A DNA stretch of 46,910 nt, taken from contig NZ_BPFD01000035.1 of NCBI RefSeq assembly GCF_019655335.1, forward strand, positions 1 to 46,910, in the 5' to 3' direction. Shown piece by piece: positions 27,590 through 37,962 of the stretch. The notes beneath the pieces are model-generated. The model was not told the DNA's origin, did no database searches, and saw only the letters and a list, made by a program, of their open reading frames with translations. Position numbers and translations under genes: made by a program. This DNA comes from Shewanella hafniensis (GTDB lineage: Bacteria; Pseudomonadota; Gammaproteobacteria; Enterobacterales; Shewanellaceae). Within the stretch, counting starts at the first letter, position 1; every line of letters starts with the position of its first letter.

Positions 27590-29497
27590 TTAGTCTTCAC
27601 GTGGTTTACGTGGCTTACGCTCACCGGCAGGTTTGTCTGCACGAGGTTTGCGGTCAGCAAATGGCTTGTCACCCGTAGATGCTGCGCGAGGCTTACGATC
27701 ACCCGCTGGGCGGTCACCACGTGGTTTACGGTCACCAGCAGGGCGGTCTGAACGCGCGCTACGGCCTGAATCAACAAATACTTGATCGCCAGCTTCACGG
27801 ATGTTCAATGGCTTGCCACAAACACGTACTTTACGTAGGTGCTGTAACACGTCTTTTGGCATGCCGTCTGGCAGGTCAACAGTGGTCACTGCATCGTAAA
27901 GTTGGATTGCGCCAATGTAACGGCTGTCGATGTTAGCTTCGTTCGCGATAGCACCAACGATGTTACCCACACCTACACCATTCTCACGACCTACGTCGAT
28001 GACGTAACGGCACATTTTCAAATCTGGGTTGTCTTTCAACGCTTCAGCTGAGCCTAAGCTGGCTGGCATTGGACGCGGTTCGCGGCTTCTGCGTTCGCCA
28101 CGCTCACCACCACGGTCATTACGATCACTGCCGCGGTCGCTACGTTCAGTGCGCTCACTGCGTTCATCACGAACACGTTCTTGAATCACAGGTAATTGCA
28201 GTGGACGTTCTTGCTGAACTTGCTGTAATAATGCTGCAGCTAGCAGATCGCTATCGACTTCTAACTGTTGGCATAATTGCGCAACAGCTTCTTTCATGAA
28301 ATCTAAATCGCCACTGATTGTTTCAGCCAATTGCTCACCTAAACGAGATAGACGACGTTCTGCAACAGTCTCTGGGCTTGGGATTTTCATTGGAGAAATG
28401 CGGCTGTTAGTTGAACGCTCGATCGTGCGCAGCATGCGCATTTCACGGCTTGTCACAAACAGGATCGCCATACCAGTACGGCCAGCACGGCCAGTACGGC
28501 CAATACGGTGTACATAAGCTTCGGCATCATACGGAATGTCGTAGTTCACAACGTGACCGATACGCTCAACGTCAAGACCACGGGCCGCAACGTCAGTCGC
28601 GATCAGTATGTCTAACTTGCCACGTTTCAGTTGGTCAACTGCACGCTCACGGGCTTGCTGGTTCATGTCACCATGTAGTGGTGATGAAGCATAACCGCGG
28701 GCTTCTAACTTCTCGGCTAACTCAACACATGAGTTACGAGTACGCACGAATATGATTACACCTTCAGTGTTTTCAACTTCTAATACGCGTACTAAAGCTT
28801 CGAGTTTGTTGTGCTGTGATACTTGCACGAAACGCTGCTCAATTGACTCAACCGTTGTTTGGCTTGATTCAATACGAACATGCACTGGGCTGCGTAAGTG
28901 TTGGTTTGCAACACGCTTAATTTGCTCTGGCATAGTGGCAGAGAATAACGCCAGTTGGCGCTCGCTTGGCGTGTGCTCAAGGATCCATTCGATATCATCG
29001 ATGAAGCCCATTTTTAACATTTCATCGGCTTCATCGAGCACGAGTGCTTTTAATGAGTCGAGTTTCAAAGTACCGCGACGCATGTGGTCCATAACACGAC
29101 CAGGCGTACCCACGATAACTTGTGGACCACGTTTCAGGGCATTCAACTGTTGTTGCATGCTTTGACCGCCGTAAATTGGCAGTACGTGGAAATTCTTCAT
29201 AAATTTGGCATAGCTGCTGAACGCTTCAGCAACCTGAACCGCTAACTCACGTGTTGGCGCTAATACTAAAATCTGCGGCGTGGTTTGGCTGGTCACTTTG
29301 TTTAGTAGTGGTAAAGCGAAGGCGCCAGTTTTACCTGTACCTGTTTGCGCTTGACCTAAAATATCTTTGCCAGCCATAAGTGGGTCGATACTGGCTGACT
29401 GGATTGGCGTTGGTTTTTCATAACCTAGCTCGTCAAGAGCACGCAACAAATTCTCGGATAAGCCGAGTTCACGGAAAGTTCTTTCATCGGATGACAT
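27590..29497 (-). CDS. deaD: DEAD-box RNA helicase DeaD/CsdA
   Basis: A 635-aa ATP-dependent RNA helicase for ribosome assembly and cold adaptation. Motifs in order: Q motif KPTPIQSASI (~30), AQTGTGKTGAF (~50), PTRELA, VLDEADEML (~155), SAT, then HRIGRTGRAGRTG (~330). A C-terminal DbpA-type RNA-binding domain (~480-555, YVIDVGRENGVGVGNIVGAI) follows an R/E/D/S linker. The last 70 residues are a basic repeat of GDRKPR/GDRPA units. The low-complexity DNA at 27600-27770 and 28090-28180 reflects these repeats. Confidence 0.95.
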   Translation of the reverse strand: MSSDERTFRELGLSENLLRALDELGYEKPTPIQSASIDPLMAGKDILGQAQTGTGKTGAFALPLLNKVTSQTTPQILVLAPTRELAVQVAEAFSSYAKFMKNFHVLPIYGGQSMQQQLNALKRGPQVIVGTPGRVMDHMRRGTLKLDSLKALVLDEADEMLKMGFIDDIEWILEHTPSERQLALFSATMPEQIKRVANQHLRSPVHVRIESSQTTVESIEQRFVQVSQHNKLEALVRVLEVENTEGVIIFVRTRNSCVELAEKLEARGYASSPLHGDMNQQARERAVDQLKRGKLDILIATDVAARGLDVERIGHVVNYDIPYDAEAYVHRIGRTGRAGRTGMAILFVTSREMRMLRTIERSTNSRISPMKIPSPETVAERRLSRLGEQLAETISGDLDFMKEAVAQLCQQLEVDSDLLAAALLQQVQQERPLQLPVIQERVRDERSERTERSDRGSDRNDRGGERGERRSREPRPMPASLGSAEALKDNPDLKMCRYVIDVGRENGVGVGNIVGAIANEANIDSRYIGAIQLYDAVTTVDLPDGMPKDVLQHLRKVRVCGKPLNIREAGDQVFVDSGRSARSDRPAGDRKPRGDRPAGDRKPRAASTGDKPFADRKPRADKPAGERKPRKPRED

Positions 29498-29692
29498 TGG
29501 GTTGTAGCCTTGTGGATGCGCGCGCGAAATGGCGCTAATAGTTTCACAGACAGAAAATCAACCCCGTGTCGATTTCCCGCGAACGACGGATTATAGCAGC
29601 ATGGACGCCACTTTACCAATCAGAGTCACGCTATTTAACCTGTTTTCTGCATTTTTTTCGCTAAAACTGAGCAAGAAACGCGCCACTTCCCA

Positions 29693-30862
29693 TTAATTCT
29701 TTAAATATTCGGCATTTAATTGAAGTAACTCAAATGCTGACTCAGTCACTGCCGCAAGAAAAGTGATGTCGATTGTCGCGACGGTATCTTCAGGGGTGTG
29801 ATATTGGGGATGGGTCGGCACGCCAAAATACAACCAAGGGATATTAGCTTTGTGGAAGGAATAGTGATCCGATGCCCGCAGCCAATCGGTACTTTGTATG
29901 CTACGGCCAACGGGTTTGGGGTGGGAGAGCTTAATGCACAGTCGGTTCTGTTGATTCAGTAGAGGTTTAAATTGAGTGAACTGAGTGAAGTTTCGACTGC
30001 CTTCGAGATAAATCGCATAGGGCCTGCCGGGGTGACTCACCATATCTAAATTCAACATCAGCTCAAAAGTCGCTTCTGGCAGGCGGGTTTTGAGTTGTTC
30101 GACCAAGGCTATGCTGCCATAGAGCCCAGGTTCCTCGGCATCGGTTGCGACAAACATCAGATTCACCTTAGGCAAGGTATTGGGTTGTAGGGCAAATTGC
30201 TGCTGCCAATGTTTGGCAATCGCCAGCATAGCGGCGACGCCGGAGGCGTTATCATCGGCGCCGTGGTAAATCTTGCTGCCGCTCATGCCTAAGTGATCGT
30301 AGTGGGCGACGATAATACGCCATCGATTCGTCGGCTCTGTCGCCATGGCGGTGGCGACCACGTTGGCGCCATTTTCTTGGGTGAAGAAGGTTTGATATTC
30401 AAAGGGCACGATAAAGTCTGCTCCCCAAGGCTGTAAACCTAGCTCCTGAAATTGCTGCTTTATATAGTCACGACTTTTTTCTGCGCCTGGAGTTTGGGTT
30501 TTGCGGCCTTCAAATTCATCTGAGCTTAATCTTGTGACAATCGCTTGTAACTCTAAGGGGTCGGCCCAAGTGAGCTTAAGCTCAGTACGCGCACAGGTTT
30601 CGGGTGAACTGGCGCAGCCAGTGAGAGTCGTTGCAACAAAGCAGGCCAGTGCTAATAAGCCAAGTCTTTGGAATTGATCTCTTATAAAGTGCATGAACGT
30701 GAACTTGGCGAGCAGCTGACCGATGCGACTGTGGTTGAATTGAGTCGATGGGCTTAGGTTTATGTCACTGAGGTTTATTTCGCTTAGTTTTTTATTTAAA
30801 AGTGATTGATGTTGCCTCGGTAACATAAGGTGGGTCACTGGGGACTGAGTGCTATCACGCAT
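29693..30862 (-). CDS. M28-family peptidase, probable lipoprotein
   Basis: A zinc aminopeptidase-like protein. Zinc ligands and catalytic residues appear in VAHYDHLG, HGADDNASGVAA, ATDAEEPGLYGS, NLDMVSHPG and RASDHYSFHK, in family order. A lipoprotein signal, RLGLLALACFVATTLTGC, precedes the domain. The start is uncertain. ATG 30862 has AAGGA at 7 bases but places about 55 residues before the signal; ATG 30694 gives a textbook lipoprotein but lacks a clear ribosome-binding site. It probably trims peptides in the periplasm. Confidence 0.83.
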   Translation of the reverse strand: MRDSTQSPVTHLMLPRQHQSLLNKKLSEINLSDINLSPSTQFNHSRIGQLLAKFTFMHFIRDQFQRLGLLALACFVATTLTGCASSPETCARTELKLTWADPLELQAIVTRLSSDEFEGRKTQTPGAEKSRDYIKQQFQELGLQPWGADFIVPFEYQTFFTQENGANVVATAMATEPTNRWRIIVAHYDHLGMSGSKIYHGADDNASGVAAMLAIAKHWQQQFALQPNTLPKVNLMFVATDAEEPGLYGSIALVEQLKTRLPEATFELMLNLDMVSHPGRPYAIYLEGSRNFTQFTQFKPLLNQQNRLCIKLSHPKPVGRSIQSTDWLRASDHYSFHKANIPWLYFGVPTHPQYHTPEDTVATIDITFLAAVTESAFELLQLNAEYLKN

Positions 30863-30982
30863 GGACATTCCTTATCGCTGAAGCCTTCGCCAGAAGATGA
30901 ATATCATCTTTGCCTAAATCCGATTCTAATTCAATGAGATCTCTATGTATGCGATAGCTTAAGCATATTGGATTGCTGAGCT

Positions 30983-31015
30983 AAAAAAAAGCGCAGTGCT
31001 TATGCGACTGCGCTT
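30983..31015 (-). terminator. uvrA terminator
   Basis: AAGCGCAGT (30989-30997) pairs with ACTGCGCTT (31007-31015). The minus strand then runs into eight T, 30 bases after the uvrA stop. Confidence 0.88.
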
Positions 31016-31044
31016 CTATTCTACTCAGACCAAGGGCTCGAAAC

Positions 31045-33927
31045 TCAAGCCTTGGCTTGATTGGCCTTTGCCATTTCAATATCCCGTTCCAGCAGTGGCT
31101 TTAAGAAGCGTGCCGTATGGGAGGTTGGATGCTCGGCGACGTCTTCCGGCGTGCCTGTGGCTAAAATCATCCCGCCGCCACCGCCGCCTTCTGGGCCTAA
31201 GTCGATAATCCAGTCCGCGGTTTTGATCACGTCCAGATTATGCTCAATCACCACAATCGTGTTGCCGTGGGATTTAAGACGATGCAACACGTCGAGCAGC
31301 AATTGAATATCGGCAAAATGTAAGCCCGTGGTCGGTTCATCCAAGATATACAAGGTCTTACCCGTATCACGCTTAGACAGCTCTTTAGCAAGTTTCACCC
31401 TTTGGGCTTCACCGCCTGAAAGGGTGGTCGCGCTTTGGCCGAGGCGTACATAGGATAAACCCACATCCATCAAGGTTTGCAGCTTACGGGCAATGGCAGG
31501 TACGGCATCGAAGAAAGTGCGCGCATCTTCCACTGTCATCTGCAGTACTTCGTGAATATTCTTGCCTTTATAGCGTACTTCTAAGGTTTCGCGGTTATAG
31601 CGCTTACCTTTACAGGAATCGCAGGGCACATACACATCGGGGAGGAAGTGCATTTCGACCTTGATCAAGCCGTCGCCTTGGCAAGCCTCGCAGCGACCAC
31701 CTTTAACGTTAAAGGAGAAGCGGCCGACCTGATAACCGCGCGTGCGTGACTCTTGGGTTCCGGCAAAAATTTCGCGAATTGGGGTGAAGATGCCAGTATA
31801 AGTGGCAGGATTCGAGCGCGGCGTGCGACCAATCGGGCTTTGGTCGATATCGACCACTTTGTCGCACTGCTCCATGCCTTCAATACGGTCATAGGGTGAT
31901 GGCTCATCCACTGTCGCCCCGTTGAGCATTCTATGGGCGATCTTGAAGAAGGTATCGTTGATTAAGGTTGATTTACCCGAACCCGACACGCCCGTCACAC
32001 AAGTGAATAAACCAATGGGAATGGTTAAATCCACATTGCGCAGGTTGTTGCCGCGTGCGCCAAATAACTCAATCACTTGAGTTTTGTCGAACGGAATACG
32101 CGGCGTATCAATATGAATGCTGCGCTTACCGGAAATATATTGGCCAGTGACAGACTCTTCACAGGCGATGATTTTCTCAATCGGGCCGTCGCAAATCACT
32201 TCACCGCCGTGTACGCCAGCGCCAGGGCCAATGTCGATCACGTGATCCGCCATGCGGATCGCATCTTCGTCATGCTCAACCACAATCACAGTGTTGCCCA
32301 AATCCCGCAGGTGGATCAGGGTTTGTAGCAGACGTTCGTTATCCCTTTGATGCAGGCCGATTGAAGGTTCGTCGAGCACATACATCACGCCGACGAGTCC
32401 GGCCCCGATTTGGCTGGCGAGTCGAATCCGTTGGGCTTCACCGCCGGAGAGGGTTTCTGCCGAGCGCGATAGGCTCAAATAATTGAGGCCCACGTTGACG
32501 AGGAAACCTAAGCGATCGCGGATTTCTTTTAAAATCTTCTCGGCGATCTGCGCCTTTTGGCCACTAAATTCGACCTTCTCAAAGTAGTCTAAGGCTTCGC
32601 CAATCGACCAAGTGGTGAGTTGCGGCAGATTGATATCGCCTAAAAATACGTTACGGGCTTCTTCGCGCAGACGCGAACCACCACAGCTTTGGCAGGCTTG
32701 GGTGTTGATAAACTTGGCTAATTCATCACGTACCGAGTTGCTTTCGGTTTCGCGATAGCGTCTGTCCATGTTGTTGAGAATGCCTTCGAAGGGGTGATTA
32801 CGCACCACCACATCACCGCGATCATTGATGTACTTAAAGGCAATGCTATCTTTGCCTGATCCGTACAGGACGATTTTGCGGACTTTTTCGCTGAGCTGCT
32901 CATAGGGCACTTCGACATCGAACTTATAGTGTTCGGCGAGTGAGCTAAGCATTTGGAAATAATAGAAATTGCGCCTATCCCAGCCGCGGATCGCACCGCC
33001 CGCCAGTGACAGCTCGGTGTTGCTGATCACGCGCTCAGGATCGAAAAATTGTTGTACCCCTAAACCATCACAGGTTTGGCACGCGCCGGCTGGATTGTTA
33101 AAGGAGAAGATCCTTGGCTCTAATTCCGCCATCGAATAACCGCAGTGCGGGCAGGCAAAGTTGGCCGAGAAGATCAGCTCTTCACTTTTTGCTTTACCAG
33201 TACCTGTGTCGTCATCCATGGTGGCGACGGTCGCGATGCCGCCGGAGAGTTCCAGTGCGGTTTCAAAGGATTCAGCTAAGCGTTGCTTAATATCGTCACG
33301 CACTTTAAAACGGTCGACGACCACTTCAATCGTGTGTTTAACGTGTAAATCTAAGGTCGGTGGATCGGTTAAGTCACACACTTCACCGTCGATACGCGCA
33401 CGGATATAACCCTGCGCCGATAGACCTTCGAGCAATTTAACGTGTTCACCCTTACGGGCGTTGACCACAGGCGCAAGCAGCATTAAGCGGCTGTCTTGGG
33501 GCATTTCCAATACTTTATCGACCATTTGGCTAACGGTTTGCGCCGCCAAAGGTTGATTGTGCGTCGGACAGCGCGGCTCACCCACGCGGGCAAACATCAA
33601 GCGTAGGTAATCGTAAATTTCGGTAATTGTGCCCACGGTTGAACGTGGGTTATGGGAAGTGGATTTTTGCTCTATGGATATCGCAGGGCTTAAGCCTTCA
33701 ATATGGTCCACATCGGGCTTTTCCATCAAACTCAAAAATTGGCGAGCATAGGCTGACAAGGACTCGACGTAACGTCGCTGGCCCTCGGCATATAAAGTAT
33801 CGAAAGCAAGGGAGGATTTGCCAGATCCCGATAAGCCCGTGATGACAATCAGTTTATCCCTTGGGATAGTCAGGTTGATATTCTTGAGATTGTGGGTGCG
33901 TGCGCCGCGTATTTCAATCTTATCCAT
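31045..33927 (-). CDS. uvrA: Excinuclease ABC subunit A
   Basis: Damage-recognition ATPase of nucleotide excision repair. The 960-aa protein has two ABC modules: Walker [12 protein letters not shown] (~31) with signature [14 protein letters not shown] (~500), and [11 protein letters not shown] (~655) with [14 protein letters not shown] (~845). Zinc modules show CPHCGYSM...CQTCDG near 260-290 and CEACQGDG...CDSCKG near 755. [14 protein letters not shown] starts the protein as usual. In many gammaproteobacteria uvrA is divergent to ssb. Here an MFS gene lies between, and no clear LexA box was seen upstream. Confidence 0.97.
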   Translation of the reverse strand: MDKIEIRGARTHNLKNINLTIPRDKLIVITGLSGSGKSSLAFDTLYAEGQRRYVESLSAYARQFLSLMEKPDVDHIEGLSPAISIEQKSTSHNPRSTVGTITEIYDYLRLMFARVGEPRCPTHNQPLAAQTVSQMVDKVLEMPQDSRLMLLAPVVNARKGEHVKLLEGLSAQGYIRARIDGEVCDLTDPPTLDLHVKHTIEVVVDRFKVRDDIKQRLAESFETALELSGGIATVATMDDDTGTGKAKSEELIFSANFACPHCGYSMAELEPRIFSFNNPAGACQTCDGLGVQQFFDPERVISNTELSLAGGAIRGWDRRNFYYFQMLSSLAEHYKFDVEVPYEQLSEKVRKIVLYGSGKDSIAFKYINDRGDVVVRNHPFEGILNNMDRRYRETESNSVRDELAKFINTQACQSCGGSRLREEARNVFLGDINLPQLTTWSIGEALDYFEKVEFSGQKAQIAEKILKEIRDRLGFLVNVGLNYLSLSRSAETLSGGEAQRIRLASQIGAGLVGVMYVLDEPSIGLHQRDNERLLQTLIHLRDLGNTVIVVEHDEDAIRMADHVIDIGPGAGVHGGEVICDGPIEKIIACEESVTGQYISGKRSIHIDTPRIPFDKTQVIELFGARGNNLRNVDLTIPIGLFTCVTGVSGSGKSTLINDTFFKIAHRMLNGATVDEPSPYDRIEGMEQCDKVVDIDQSPIGRTPRSNPATYTGIFTPIREIFAGTQESRTRGYQVGRFSFNVKGGRCEACQGDGLIKVEMHFLPDVYVPCDSCKGKRYNRETLEVRYKGKNIHEVLQMTVEDARTFFDAVPAIARKLQTLMDVGLSYVRLGQSATTLSGGEAQRVKLAKELSKRDTGKTLYILDEPTTGLHFADIQLLLDVLHRLKSHGNTIVVIEHNLDVIKTADWIIDLGPEGGGGGGMILATGTPEDVAEHPTSHTARFLKPLLERDIEMAKANQAKA

Positions 33928-34342
33928 CTATCGCTCTAATGCCATATGCTTAAAAAAATGAGCACAAGTATCGCACAGTTCCGCGGCTGAGTTTAGTTGA
34001 TTCTGTGATCTGCACCAATCCTAGGGCTGGCACTGGCTTTTAATCACCTTGCAGATAGCGGCAGTGATGTACCGAGTGGATTAACTAAGATTAATCCACT
34101 TGTTGCGTACTGACTCACAGGACAAATGTGAACACTATGTTAGACTCGTTTCCCTGTGCCTGAGCGTTAAATAGGGCAGAAAAATAAACATGTTAATCCG
34201 AGCGCGGCCAATATAGGTCTGTGATAATCGGGATAAAAGTTAACGGTACAGGCAGTGGTTTAGGCCACTATTTCCTTTTGAGCAAATCCTTTTGGGTGTG
34301 GTAACATGCGCCCCTTAAAAGACTTCAATCCAGGGCAAAATC
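33928..34342. other. Divergent uvrA/MFS promoter region
   Basis: About 415 bases without a gene. The only clear structure is a 10-bp perfect inverted repeat at 34075-34100. I searched by eye for CTGT-N8-ACAG (LexA) and found no convincing match. Confidence 0.5.
34075..34100. promoter_or_regulatory. Perfect inverted repeat, operator-like
   Basis: AGTGGATTAA (34075-34084) and TTAATCCACT (34091-34100) are exact inverses with a 6-base centre. There is no T-run and no upstream gene reading into it, so an operator for the divergent uvrA or MFS promoter is the likeliest role. The regulator is unknown. Confidence 0.5.
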
Positions 34343-35710
34343 ATGGGTAACAACGGACTTTCGGGTACTGAGAAAAAAGTCGCGTTTTCTTTAGCCAGTG
34401 TATTTGGTTTACGCATGATGGGCTTGTTTATGATCATGCCCGTCTTTGCACTTTATGGTCAGCATTTAGAAGGCTTCTCGCCGCTGTGGGTCGGTATTGC
34501 TATCGGCGCCTACGGTCTGACTCAAGCTGTGCTGCAAATCCCCATGGGGATTTTATCTGACAAATATGGTCGCAAGCCGATTATCCTTATCGGTCTGGTG
34601 CTGTTTGCCATTGGTAGCTTGATTGCCGCCAACGCCGATTCGATTTACGGCGTGGTGTTTGGTCGTGCAGTGCAGGGCATGGGCGCGATTGCCGCAGCCG
34701 TGTTAGCACTGGCGGCGGATTTAACCCGCGACGAACAGCGTACTAAGGTCATGGCGATTATTGGTATGTGTATTGGCGGCTCTTTTGCGCTGTCCTTACT
34801 GGTCGGCCCGATTGTGGCGCAACATGTTGGCTTATCAGGCTTGTTCTTCCTCACGGCGATTCTCGCTGTGACGGGCATGTTGATCGTGCAATTTTTAGTG
34901 CCGAATCCGATTTCCCACGCGCCTAAGGGTGACACGTTAGCCACGCCTGCCAGACTCAAGCGTATGTTGACCGATCCCCAACTTTTTAGACTCGATGCGG
35001 GGATTTTTATTCTGCATTTAGTGTTAACCGCGGTATTCGTGGCCTTGCCACTGGATCTGGTGGATGCCGGTTTAGTCAAAGAAAAACACTGGATGCTGTA
35101 TTTCCCTGCTTTTGTGGGCGCGTTTTTCTTGATGGTGCCGTTAATCATCATAGGGGTTAAACGTAAGAATACTAAAGCTATGTTCCAAATCGCCTTAGTG
35201 ATCATGATAGTGGCGCTGCTGGCGATGGCGGCATTCTCTAACAACTTATGGGTGTTGAGCTTTGCCGTAGTGCTGTTTTTCACTGGCTTTAACTATTTAG
35301 AAGCCTCATTGCCCAGTTTGATTGCCAAATTTTGCCCCGTCGGTGAAAAAGGCTCGGCCATGGGCGTGTATTCCACTAGCCAGTTTTTAGGGGCCTTTTG
35401 TGGTGGTATGCTGGGCGGTGGCGCCTTCCAATTAGTGGGCGCGGTTGGGGTGTTTATCGTTGCCGTGATCTTAATGTCTATTTGGTTATTCCTGACATTA
35501 GGTATGCAAAATCCCGTGCTGTTAAAGAGTTACACCTTAGAAGCCGAAGTCAAAGACAAGGCGCAAGCGCGGGATATGGCGGCACAGTTATCGCAACTGA
35601 TGGGGGTCGTCGAAGCGATCGTCGTGCTGGACGAGAAAGTCGCCTACTTAAAGGTTGATGAGCATTTCGATTTAAGAGAAGCACGAGCTGTGTTAGGCTC
35701 TGCTCAATAA
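34343..35710 (+). CDS. YajR-like MFS transporter
   Basis: A 455-aa major facilitator with 12 helices. The loop 2-3 motif GILSDKYGRKPIILIG (~70) is the MFS A-motif. The last ~70 residues (SYTLEAEVKDKAQARDMA onward) form a soluble ferredoxin-like domain like the YAM domain of E. coli YajR. Substrate unknown, probably drug or metabolite export. The frame agrees with a strong start and hydrophobic profile. It is on the same strand as ssb, 110 bases upstream. Confidence 0.87.
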   Translation: MGNNGLSGTEKKVAFSLASVFGLRMMGLFMIMPVFALYGQHLEGFSPLWVGIAIGAYGLTQAVLQIPMGILSDKYGRKPIILIGLVLFAIGSLIAANADSIYGVVFGRAVQGMGAIAAAVLALAADLTRDEQRTKVMAIIGMCIGGSFALSLLVGPIVAQHVGLSGLFFLTAILAVTGMLIVQFLVPNPISHAPKGDTLATPARLKRMLTDPQLFRLDAGIFILHLVLTAVFVALPLDLVDAGLVKEKHWMLYFPAFVGAFFLMVPLIIIGVKRKNTKAMFQIALVIMIVALLAMAAFSNNLWVLSFAVVLFFTGFNYLEASLPSLIAKFCPVGEKGSAMGVYSTSQFLGAFCGGMLGGGAFQLVGAVGVFIVAVILMSIWLFLTLGMQNPVLLKSYTLEAEVKDKAQARDMAAQLSQLMGVVEAIVVLDEKVAYLKVDEHFDLREARAVLGSAQ

Positions 35711-35819
35711 TATCTGGGTCTGCCGTGTGGTATTTGGGGAAGCTGATTTTCCTCTATGGCGACACAGATAAACAACATACTGAATTAATAGATTATTTAA
35801 AGAATCGCAGGAGATTTCA

Positions 35820-36524
35820 ATGGCCAGTCGTGGTGTTAACAAGGTAATTTTGGTTGGCAATTTGGGACAAGATCCAGAAGTGCGTTATATGCCAAACGGT
35901 AATGCAGTCGCAAACATCACAGTAGCGACCAGCGAATCGTGGAAAGACCAACAAGGTCAACAGCAAGAGCGTACTGAATGGCACCGTGTGGTTCTGTTCG
36001 GCAAATTAGCTGAAATTACCGGTGAATACCTGCGTAAAGGTTCACAGGTTTACCTTGAAGGTAAACTGCAAACTCGTAAGTGGAAAGACCAAAGCGGTCA
36101 AGACCGTTACAGCACTGAAGTGGTTATCGATCAAAGCGGTAGCATGCAAATGCTAGGTAGCCGTGGTCAAGGTGGCCAAGCACAAGGCGCGCCAATGGGC
36201 GGCGGCATGCCACAAAACGCAGGTTATCAATCTGCACCACAACAAGCGGCACCAGCGCAAAATCAATATGCGCCAGCCCCTCAAGCTGCACCTGCTTACC
36301 AAGCGCCTGCTCAGCAACAGTATGCTGCGCCAGCACCTGCTCAGCAGCAATATGGACAACAACAAGCTCAACCACAACAAGGTGGTTATGCGCCTAAGCC
36401 ACAAGCCGCTCCAGCGCCAGCTTATCAAGCGCCAGCCGCACCGGCACAACGTCCAGCACCACAACCACAGCAAAACTTCACTCCAGATTTGGATGATGGC
36501 TGGGACGACGATATCCCGTTTTGA
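35820..36524 (+). CDS. ssb: Single-stranded DNA-binding protein
   Basis: A 234-aa SSB. The OB fold occupies residues 1-110 ([44 protein letters not shown]). A long Q/P/A-rich disordered linker (~115-220) has YQAPA/QQQY repeats. The acidic tail ends in DDDIPF, which recruits repair and replication proteins. The linker is longer than the 178-aa E. coli protein, as is usual in Shewanella. The ATG follows CAGGAG. The mobile island starts just beyond its terminator. Confidence 0.97.
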   Translation: MASRGVNKVILVGNLGQDPEVRYMPNGNAVANITVATSESWKDQQGQQQERTEWHRVVLFGKLAEITGEYLRKGSQVYLEGKLQTRKWKDQSGQDRYSTEVVIDQSGSMQMLGSRGQGGQAQGAPMGGGMPQNAGYQSAPQQAAPAQNQYAPAPQAAPAYQAPAQQQYAAPAPAQQQYGQQQAQPQQGGYAPKPQAAPAPAYQAPAAPAQRPAPQPQQNFTPDLDDGWDDDIPF

Positions 36525-36562
36525 GGAATACATAAATAGTAAATGTTGATTAAAGCTAGAAT

Positions 36563-36587
36563 AGGTCTGTTTATACAGGCCTTTTTT
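36563..36587 (+). terminator. ssb terminator
   Basis: AGGTCTG (36563-36569) pairs with CAGGCCT (36576-36582), including one G-T pair, followed by six T. This probably marks the last host sequence before the island. Confidence 0.8.
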
Positions 36588-36607
36588 GTTTTTATCATTA
36601 AAATGTG

Positions 36608-36648
36608 TTGACAAAAATTATCCTAGGAATTATACATAAATATGTGTA
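36608..36648 (+). promoter_or_regulatory. Recombinase operon promoter with operator
   Basis: TTGACA (36608-36613) lies exactly 17 bases before TATACA (36631-36636), a strong sigma-70 layout. The -10 is inside an inverted repeat, TATACATA-AA-TATGTGTA (36631-36648, 7 of 8 positions paired), so a dimeric repressor bound there would block RNA polymerase. A further palindrome, TCCTAGGA, sits in the spacer at 36621-36628. One of the two small operon proteins could be the repressor. Confidence 0.75.
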
Positions 36649-36665
36649 GATAATAGGTGCATCAT

Positions 36666-37961
36666 ATGTCGAAAATTAGAGATCTTATTTTTAGTAATGG
36701 TGAGCGTTATCCAATCCTGATTGAAGAGGGTGGGGTGCCTAATTATTGGGTAACTTTGTACGTTACTGAAAAGTTAAGAACAACGCATACTCAATCTGCA
36801 ATTTCAAACTCTCTTGCCCACTTGGTTCATTTACAATTGTGGGAAAGTATTAATAATCGAGATCTAGTAGGTGAATTTCATCAAGGCAAGTTGTTAACTG
36901 ATGAAGATATCTATTCAATACGTGATCACTGCATTTTAGATACAAGAAGCTTAAAGAAGTGGCTTAAGTCATCAGAAAAAAATGTTGTTAAGTTTGCTTC
37001 TGCTTCAACGGCAAGCGTTACACCAATTCAAAGAGTTTCTAATAATCATGCAGCAAACCGATTAACTCAGATTGCTGCCTTTCTATGCTTTACTGCTCGA
37101 ACCATTCTTAAAACTCAGCTGATCGAAGAAAAAGTTTCAAATGATATTGAATCTATGAGTAAATCATTACTAGCCAATAAACCCAAAGGTAGTAAAGGGA
37201 AGGGGCTCGCTGCTGATCCAAACACAAAAGCACCGCCACCAAAAGCGTTTGAAAGGATATTAAGTATTACAAGAGAATCTTCACCAGATAATCCATTTAA
37301 AAGTGAAGATGTTAAATTCCGTAATGCAATAATTTTTGAGGTCATGGAAGCAACCGGGATGAGAGCTGGTGAAATACTAGCATTGCAGATTCGAGATATA
37401 GATTTCCAAAAAGGGACTATATCAGTTGTTCGCAGACATGATGCGATTGAAGATCCACGTAAAAAACAACCTGTAGCAAAAACAAATGAGCGCGTAATAC
37501 CGGTAAATAAAGTCATAACAAACAGGCTACGTGAATACATAATGGATAAGCGATCCAACATACCATCAGCTAGAAAACATCCTTTTTTGTTTGTAACACA
37601 CAAATATGGTGAACATCATGGTAAACCAATTTCTAACAGCACTTTTGTCAACCGAGTGTTAAAGCCTGCAATAGCTATTTATCCCGAACTACTTGAAGAT
37701 ATTACAAGGCATGGTTTTCGTCACAATTTTAATTACAAGCTCTCAAAAAAAATTGATGCTGTTAACAAGGCTGCTAAAGAAAATCCTGATATTCAACCAA
37801 TTAATGAAAAAAAGGAAATTCAAATCCGTAAGGAGTTAAATGGTTGGAGTTCCGATAAAACGGCTGAAACATACAACTTGAGGCATATTAGAGAGGAAGC
37901 CGACAGAGTTATGAAAGAAGATATGGATCATTGGGCTAAGCGAGCAAAGAAGGATAAGTAG
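36666..37961 (+). CDS. Tyrosine recombinase 1 of trio
   Basis: A 431-aa site-specific recombinase. The N-terminal ~190 residues are a core-binding region, with a basic linker KPKGSKGKG. Catalytic residues are visible: Arg233 in ATGMRAGEIL, His349-x-x-Arg352 in RHGFRHNF, a Trp in the H/W position (LNGWSSDKT) and nucleophile Tyr403 in TAETYNLRH. A charged insertion (KKIDAVNKAAKENPD) separates box II from the Trp. ATG 36666 with AGGTG upstream is preferred to GTG 36657. It ends one base before the next gene and heads the six-gene operon. Confidence 0.87.
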   Translation: MSKIRDLIFSNGERYPILIEEGGVPNYWVTLYVTEKLRTTHTQSAISNSLAHLVHLQLWESINNRDLVGEFHQGKLLTDEDIYSIRDHCILDTRSLKKWLKSSEKNVVKFASASTASVTPIQRVSNNHAANRLTQIAAFLCFTARTILKTQLIEEKVSNDIESMSKSLLANKPKGSKGKGLAADPNTKAPPPKAFERILSITRESSPDNPFKSEDVKFRNAIIFEVMEATGMRAGEILALQIRDIDFQKGTISVVRRHDAIEDPRKKQPVAKTNERVIPVNKVITNRLREYIMDKRSNIPSARKHPFLFVTHKYGEHHGKPISNSTFVNRVLKPAIAIYPELLEDITRHGFRHNFNYKLSKKIDAVNKAAKENPDIQPINEKKEIQIRKELNGWSSDKTAETYNLRHIREEADRVMKEDMDHWAKRAKKDK

Positions 37962-37962
37962 T

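Noticed and set aside
33928..34342. LexA (SOS) box for uvrA
   Set aside because: Several CTGT half-sites exist, but none has ACAG at the required 8-base spacing.
36525..36600. Exact attachment-site core at the island's left end
   Set aside because: The matching right end is outside the window, so no direct repeat can be shown.
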